Below, piece by piece: positions 15,696 through 20,362 of a stretch of 20,362 nt of DNA (its first letter is position 1; each line of letters starts with the position of its first letter). This stretch comes from a virus, in IMG/VR virus record IMGVR_UViG_3300017710_000077, positions 1-20,362 of that record; one strand, 5' to 3'. Below the pieces are notes generated by a model, which saw only the letters and a program-made list of their open reading frames with translations, did no database searches and had not been told where the DNA came from. Position numbers and translations under genes: made by a program.

Positions 15696-18236
15696 ATGCC
15701 AGCACCTATATTAAGAAAAATACCAGGATTAGAAAAAAGATTAATTGGAGAATTATATTATACCTTAGGAAATGTAAATGATCAATTAATTCAAAGTAAT
15801 TTACAAGATGGTATAGATGGAATACAAATTGGACATGATTTTGAAGTTGGTAATTTTAATCAAAATATAGGTAAATGGTTTGATAGTGATAGTACAACAA
15901 ATATAAACATAAAACATAATCATCCTAATGGTCCAAGTAAAAGAAAAAGTTGGATAGGGTTTGATTTAGGGACAAATAGAACACTAGATAGAATTACAAT
16001 AACAAACCAAGCAGGTAATAGTGCAACTAATTCTAATATAAGTACTATAGTTTATTTTTGGACAAAAAACCAAAACCCTAAAACAGAAGCTGCTATAGCT
16101 AGACAAAATTTAAATAATATACCTCATTCATCTCAAGCAAAAACTACAAATACTCTTGATAATATTGTATATGAAGATGGAGGTGCTCCTTATCCAAATA
16201 AAAAATTTCAATATGTTGCTATTAGATTAGCACCTGAAACTAACTTTGATAATGATGGATATTTTAATTATGATAATTTTGAAATATTTGAATCATTTGA
16301 CACTAGAGATTATAGTGTTGAATTTAATGACTCTGTTTTAGATCTACAAAGTTGGGCAGGACCAAGATATAAAGGCTGTAAAACTTTAGGTAAAAAAATT
16401 AATGAATTTAATAGTTTTAGTGGTGGAGAAACAGGTGTAGGACATCTAAAAATTGGTACTAATTTTATAATAGGTGAGTATCCTCCTTTAGAACCTTGGA
16501 AAGGAGATATAACTTTTGGAAAATCTCCAAATGTATCTAACAAAACAACAGCTCTTTATATAACAAACACTATAGTAGGAGGTACTGAAGAAGAAGATAT
16601 ATTTGCAAGAATAAAAAATCATTCATATATTGGTATAGACAAAATACTATTAATAAATTTAGATGATGATACAGTTAAAATATTAGATAAAGAAACTGAA
16701 GATTTTGAAGCATTCCATAGATTTGTAACTACTGATTTTCCTACATCTGGAAAATTTAATATTAAAATATTAGATAATTATATTCAAAATAATTTAAAAT
16801 CTGAGTATCATGTAAAAATGAATAAAGGATGGTTATTAAAATCATTTTCATATAATGCAGCAGATGGTCCTTTACCTGGAATGGATGAAGATGGAACTGA
16901 ATTAACAGGTACACAAACAGATGCTTTGGGAGTTGCTTTTGATTCTAATATTCAACATACTATAGTTAATCCTTTAGCATTATATGATTTTGTTTCTGGA
17001 TCTATTCAAAGACCAGATAGAATTTTTGGATTTAACTCTAATATAGGAGATCAAGGATTATATGGGTGTGCAGACGAATTAGAACCATGTACTGGAGCTA
17101 CTGCAACAGTATCAGGATCTATAGTTGATCTTTATAGTGTATTTTCACGAGGTCCTTTATATGGTACTATAGATGAAACAGCATTATTAGATACAACAGC
17201 ACCTTTAAATGCAGGAAGTGATATTTTTAGCTCTGCATATACTCAACATGCAGGAGGAGAACTTAGATTTAGATTTGGAACAACAAATAAAATAGATAAC
17301 GAAAACCCAGTAACAGGTCCTAGAGCTAATTTTTATCCTTTTTATTCAGGAGATAATACAAAATTTATAGATAATAAATTTACTAGAGAATTTATAAAAC
17401 AAGATAATAACTCACAATTAGCTGTAAAAAACTTTAATTTTCCAAAAATACAAGATATAAAAAACACTCAAGCAGGTCTTGCTTTTGGGGGATCAAATGG
17501 AATATATAAATCTAATACATTAAATCCTTCAGTAACAGCAAGTTTATTTATAGGTCAATGTGTACAATATTTAAACAGTCATTCTAAAGAAACTGAGTTA
17601 CATTTAACTTTATTTGAAGGTACAAAAGATTTTTCAAGAAATAATGATGAAATGAGTATAAGTACATTTGAAGTAGATAGAAACGTAAATCCAGGATATT
17701 TAGATTTTGCAGATAACTTAGGAAAATTATATAATACTGTAGGACCAAGAGGTAAATATTTAAAATTAAAAAATTCACCACAATTTAAACCTTCAATACC
17801 TTTACCTAGTAAAGGAATTAATAGATATGTATATGATCTTATTGAAACTTCAGAATTCCAAACAACAATAGAAGAAAGACAAAACGCATTTGTATTTGGA
17901 CCTGGAACCCCACATGAAAATTTATCAGCTAATGCAGGAATAAATCATAATTCTACTGGAGTACATAATTTTACAGAAACATATGATAATAGTATAAGTA
18001 ATTCTGATAATTTTTCAGGATCTTTTCAATATGAACTTTCATTTTTAGATAAAGATCACACACTTATAGCTGACATAGATAAAACAACAGAATTATTTGA
18101 TGGTATAGGAGGAGCAGGAGCAGTACTTATACCTGAATATACTCATGAAGCAGTAAAAATAAATTTATATTATTATTTAGAAAAAGCAGGTATGATAAAT
18201 AGAACAACTAAAAAGAAAAGAGTACCACCTATATAA
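15696..18236 (+). CDS. Large structural protein with discoidin-like domain
   Basis: An 846-residue protein. Residues about 60-205 read as an F5/8 type C (discoidin) beta sandwich: KSWIGFDLGTNRTLDRITITN, a Trp-containing strand, then FQYVAIRLAPETNF and YDNFEIFES. Such domains bind sugars on cell surfaces. The rest is Gly/Asn/Ser-rich beta material with no family I recognise, ending with a basic C-terminal peptide, TTKKKRVPPI. It is separated by 10 bases from the previous gene. The role is probably receptor contact or fibre structure at the baseplate edge, from domain type and position only. It is the last gene before the intergenic stretch at 18237-18286, which starts a new operon. Confidence 0.6.
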   Translation: MPAPILRKIPGLEKRLIGELYYTLGNVNDQLIQSNLQDGIDGIQIGHDFEVGNFNQNIGKWFDSDSTTNINIKHNHPNGPSKRKSWIGFDLGTNRTLDRITITNQAGNSATNSNISTIVYFWTKNQNPKTEAAIARQNLNNIPHSSQAKTTNTLDNIVYEDGGAPYPNKKFQYVAIRLAPETNFDNDGYFNYDNFEIFESFDTRDYSVEFNDSVLDLQSWAGPRYKGCKTLGKKINEFNSFSGGETGVGHLKIGTNFIIGEYPPLEPWKGDITFGKSPNVSNKTTALYITNTIVGGTEEEDIFARIKNHSYIGIDKILLINLDDDTVKILDKETEDFEAFHRFVTTDFPTSGKFNIKILDNYIQNNLKSEYHVKMNKGWLLKSFSYNAADGPLPGMDEDGTELTGTQTDALGVAFDSNIQHTIVNPLALYDFVSGSIQRPDRIFGFNSNIGDQGLYGCADELEPCTGATATVSGSIVDLYSVFSRGPLYGTIDETALLDTTAPLNAGSDIFSSAYTQHAGGELRFRFGTTNKIDNENPVTGPRANFYPFYSGDNTKFIDNKFTREFIKQDNNSQLAVKNFNFPKIQDIKNTQAGLAFGGSNGIYKSNTLNPSVTASLFIGQCVQYLNSHSKETELHLTLFEGTKDFSRNNDEMSISTFEVDRNVNPGYLDFADNLGKLYNTVGPRGKYLKLKNSPQFKPSIPLPSKGINRYVYDLIETSEFQTTIEERQNAFVFGPGTPHENLSANAGINHNSTGVHNFTETYDNSISNSDNFSGSFQYELSFLDKDHTLIADIDKTTELFDGIGGAGAVLIPEYTHEAVKINLYYYLEKAGMINRTTKKKRVPPI

Positions 18237-18261
18237 AAATCAATATTTTTGAAAACAATTT

Positions 18262-18275
18262 ATATTTATAACAAA
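18262..18275 (+). promoter_or_regulatory. Putative late promoter 3
   Basis: ATATTTATAACAAA differs from the copies at 1518 and 5288 by one base (T to C at position 11). It lies in the 50-base gap before the gene at 18287, with the core TATTTATAA ending 15 bases before the ATG. The leader after it, ACACACAAACA, is A/C-rich with no Shine-Dalgarno sequence. No -35-like element is evident. As with the other two, assignment to the gp55-like sigma is inference. Confidence 0.65.
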
Positions 18276-18286
18276 ACACACAAACA

Positions 18287-19012
18287 ATGGGATATTTAGA
18301 TAACACAAGCATCACAGTAGATGCAATTTTAACCAAAAAAGGAAGAGAATTACTAGCACAAGGAGGTATAGGAGCTTTTAATATAACACAATTTGCATTA
18401 GCAGATGATGAAATCGATTATACTTTATTTAATGAAAACCACCCAAATGGTTCTCAGTATTCAGGTGAAGCTATTGAAAACATGGCAATCACAGAAGCTA
18501 TACCAGATGAAAATAATATTATGAGATATAAATTAGTAACTCTTGAAGAGGGAACATCAGTTATTCCATTTATCTCTATAGGAATGAGTAAAGTAACATT
18601 ATCTGTAGGAGCTTCTAAAGCAATAACTCCACAAACACATAATTATAATGGAGTAGTAGGTGGTTTACCAGAACCAGGAGGATATAGATATACAATAGCA
18701 GATAATAGGTTACTACAATTAGTTGAAGGAACAGGTCCTTCTGCTGTTACTACAAACACAGCTACATCAACTACTACTACTAATACAACAGCACAAAGTG
18801 TAACAGTAGTAGGTAATAGTCTTAATTTAACAGCTAAAAGTGCAACATCATTATTTGGGACTCATAGTGAATTAACAACTACCTTAACAATTGAAGGTAT
18901 GACTACTTCCGCTAGAGTAACAATCCCTATTACATTAACTAAAAACGTAACAAACTTTAAAACAACTGGAGATAGTACAGATACTTCTGTAACTCCTTCA
19001 TCAGGTGTTTAA
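18287..19012 (+). CDS. Virion structural protein with Thr-rich insert
   Basis: A 241-residue protein. It opens with MGYLDNTSITVDAILTKKGR, then an ITQFALADDEIDYTLF segment. I recognise this pattern from structural proteins of environmental T4-like phages, but no specific role. Residues about 150-175 are Thr/Ser-rich (TATSTTTTNTTAQ, encoded partly by an ACT repeat at about 18770-18782). The C-terminal part (about 175-230) is a beta-rich, BIG2-like segment (SVTVVGNSLNLTAKS, then TTTLTIEGMTTSARVTIPITLT). Ig-like domains on tail proteins often decorate or bind surfaces. It is the first gene of the third late unit and starts 15 bases after the motif core. Confidence 0.7.
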   Translation: MGYLDNTSITVDAILTKKGRELLAQGGIGAFNITQFALADDEIDYTLFNENHPNGSQYSGEAIENMAITEAIPDENNIMRYKLVTLEEGTSVIPFISIGMSKVTLSVGASKAITPQTHNYNGVVGGLPEPGGYRYTIADNRLLQLVEGTGPSAVTTNTATSTTTTNTTAQSVTVVGNSLNLTAKSATSLFGTHSELTTTLTIEGMTTSARVTIPITLTKNVTNFKTTGDSTDTSVTPSSGV

Positions 19013-19029
19013 TAATTAAAAAATAAAAA

Positions 19030-20139
19030 ATGAGTTTAACAAGATTCGATAAAACAGATGTCCGTGTTCAAACAAATAAATTAACAACATCTACATGGTC
19101 TGACAATACAAATAATTTACAAGAAGTATACACTTCTTCTTTACAAGCATTTACTTCACCAACAAGCTCTAAATGGAATTATCTTAATGTTTACCATAAA
19201 TCTCCAGACCCTGAATATTATTCTTTAACAGGAGAAACAGATGTATCTGCTGATGCTGAAGTTCAATTAGCTTTAGCTTATGGAAATAGATTAGGATCAG
19301 GATCTCCTGATTTTACTAATGACACAGGATCTTTTGGTTTTGGTGCTTCAAGAGCAGTATATGGTCAATATCGTCAATTAGTTTATGGGCAAGAAAATCA
19401 AAACTTTACATTTGGTACCCATGTACCAGATGATATTTATGTAATTAATGTAAATAGATCTAGATATAAAAATAGTTTAGCTTTAAGTACTTTATCTTTA
19501 TGGTTATCAGGTTCAAGCCCTACAGGAGTAGGTAGTACAAAAAGAGTAACAAAACTTACAGATGATAGTATTACATCAAATGGTCAAGCTATATTAACAA
19601 ATATAGGAAGACAATTTAATATAGTATCAGGTTCTAATGGAGTAGCTGTAGGAGGTACTATAAAACAAGTAGGAGGAAGTGCATCTTTTGGGTTATTTTA
19701 TCCTGATGCAGGACTTATTTTATTAAACCCTGACGCTTTTGATTCAGGATCAGATGGTGGATCTCAAGATCTTTACCCTCAACTATATCCTGGTAGAAAC
19801 ACAGGATTAAGTACAAATACTGATAATAATCCTGAAAGACTTTACCATGCTATTTCAGGAGCAGGTCATTTTATTGTTGATAGTGAAGAAACAATTACAT
19901 CACAATATTATTTTGTTAGAGCTAAAAACTTTGAATATAATTATACAACAAATCCTACATTCCAAGATGAAAATGGTAATGTACAATTTTCTAGTATGAT
20001 AAATAACCCAAGAACTTATATAACAACAGTAGGATTATATAATGATAATAATGATTTATTAGCAGTTGCTAAAATGAGTCAACCAATTGCTAAAGATCCA
20101 ACAAAAGAAGCCCTATTTAGAATTAAATTAGACTTTTAA
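19030..20139 (+). CDS. Virion structural protein, conserved C-terminal domain
   Basis: A 369-residue protein. It opens with MSLTRFDKTDVRVQTNKLTT and has SSKWNYLNVYHKSP and a GQYRQLVYGQENQNFTFG block. The C terminus carries NNPRTYITTVGLYNDNNDLL, followed by an AVAKMSQPIAKD and LFRIKLDF tail. I have seen this end repeatedly in structural proteins of T4-like and other large phages. The role is unknown; a baseplate, fibre or neck component is possible. It lies 17 bases after the previous stop in a run of A (AAAAAATAAAAA), with no Shine-Dalgarno sequence, and is probably transcribed with it. Confidence 0.65.
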   Translation: MSLTRFDKTDVRVQTNKLTTSTWSDNTNNLQEVYTSSLQAFTSPTSSKWNYLNVYHKSPDPEYYSLTGETDVSADAEVQLALAYGNRLGSGSPDFTNDTGSFGFGASRAVYGQYRQLVYGQENQNFTFGTHVPDDIYVINVNRSRYKNSLALSTLSLWLSGSSPTGVGSTKRVTKLTDDSITSNGQAILTNIGRQFNIVSGSNGVAVGGTIKQVGGSASFGLFYPDAGLILLNPDAFDSGSDGGSQDLYPQLYPGRNTGLSTNTDNNPERLYHAISGAGHFIVDSEETITSQYYFVRAKNFEYNYTTNPTFQDENGNVQFSSMINNPRTYITTVGLYNDNNDLLAVAKMSQPIAKDPTKEALFRIKLDF

Positions 20140-20152
20140 AAATGTCACCTGA

Positions 20153-20362
20153 ATGTCATCAGTTTATAAAAAATTCACAGCTCAAGACTATGCAATAGTC
20201 CCTTTTAATGCCCATAAACAATATTCTTATGGTTCTTCTTCAGCTGCTTCAAATAGAGTAACATATTATAGTACACAATGGACTTCAGAGTCTATTTCTT
20301 TATATAGTTCATCTAGTGCTTTTTATGGAGGTGATACTAAAAATGTAATTAAATATAATCAA
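20153..20362 (+). CDS. N-terminal part of a structural protein, cut by the window edge
   Basis: Seventy codons are present, and the frame is open to the last base. It begins MSSVYKKFTAQDYAIVPFNA, then has a Tyr/Ser-rich stretch (TYYSTQWTSESISLYSSSSA). This looks like the N terminus of another virion structural protein of the same set as the two preceding genes. I choose the ATG at 20153. The ATG at 20142 is out of frame and stops after 18 codons. The 13-base gap from the previous gene contains A-rich DNA only. The function is unknown. Confidence 0.75.
   Translation, partial: MSSVYKKFTAQDYAIVPFNAHKQYSYGSSSAASNRVTYYSTQWTSESISLYSSSSAFYGGDTKNVIKYNQ

Noticed and set aside
18237-18261. Possible terminator after the discoidin-like gene
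   Set aside because: The AT-rich bases form no convincing GC-stemmed hairpin followed by a T run. I cannot support it.
20142-20198. ATG at 20142 as the start of the last gene
   Set aside because: It is out of frame with the long open frame and terminates after 18 codons. The ATG at 20153 opens the frame that continues to the window edge.

Overview
This window looks like part of the virion-morphogenesis region of a strongly A+T-rich, T4-like contractile-tailed phage (myovirus). Three genes anchor that reading: a late-transcription sigma factor of the T4 gp55 type, a gp25-like baseplate wedge protein and a gp6-like baseplate wedge protein. The last two also match the T4 proteins in length (134 and 632 residues here; 132 and 660 in T4). 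All supported genes lie on the + strand. They are packed tightly, with gaps from 0 to about 50 bases and four 1-base TAATG stop/start overlaps. No gene-free stretch reaches 300 bases, and I saw no tRNA, CRISPR array, insertion sequence or convincing terminator. The first and last genes run off the window.

Almost no gene has a Shine-Dalgarno sequence. Starts are instead preceded by A-rich or A/C-rich runs ending in patterns such as TAAAATG. Together with the base composition this suggests a Bacteroidota host (flavobacterial or similar). That is inference, not proof.

Layout. (1) Bases 1-1510: the tail of an unrecognised gene, a small membrane-anchored protein, and the late sigma factor. (2) 1537-5279: a small helical protein, then a baseplate hub/spike cluster. 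The functions combined in T4 gp5 appear to be spread over three genes: an OB-type hub protein, an M15-type zinc peptidase and a beta-rich spike protein. A membrane-segment and glycine-rich protein that could be the tape measure follows. (3) 5316-9358: an unrecognised coiled-coil protein, gp25, gp6 and a DNRLRE-like beta-sandwich protein. (4) 9358-11852: two tandem paralogues with the same N-terminal domain. (5) 11852-18236: two very large modular structural proteins carrying LamG-like and discoidin-like carbohydrate-binding folds, likely at the baseplate rim or fibres. (6) 18287-end: three structural proteins of a type common in environmental T4-like phages.

A shared 14-base motif, ATATTTATAAYAAA, lies just upstream of the genes at 1537, 5316 and 18287. 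Each is the first gene after a wider intergenic gap. I read these as late promoters served by the sigma factor encoded in the window, which would make it a late regulon of three transcription units with its own specificity factor upstream.
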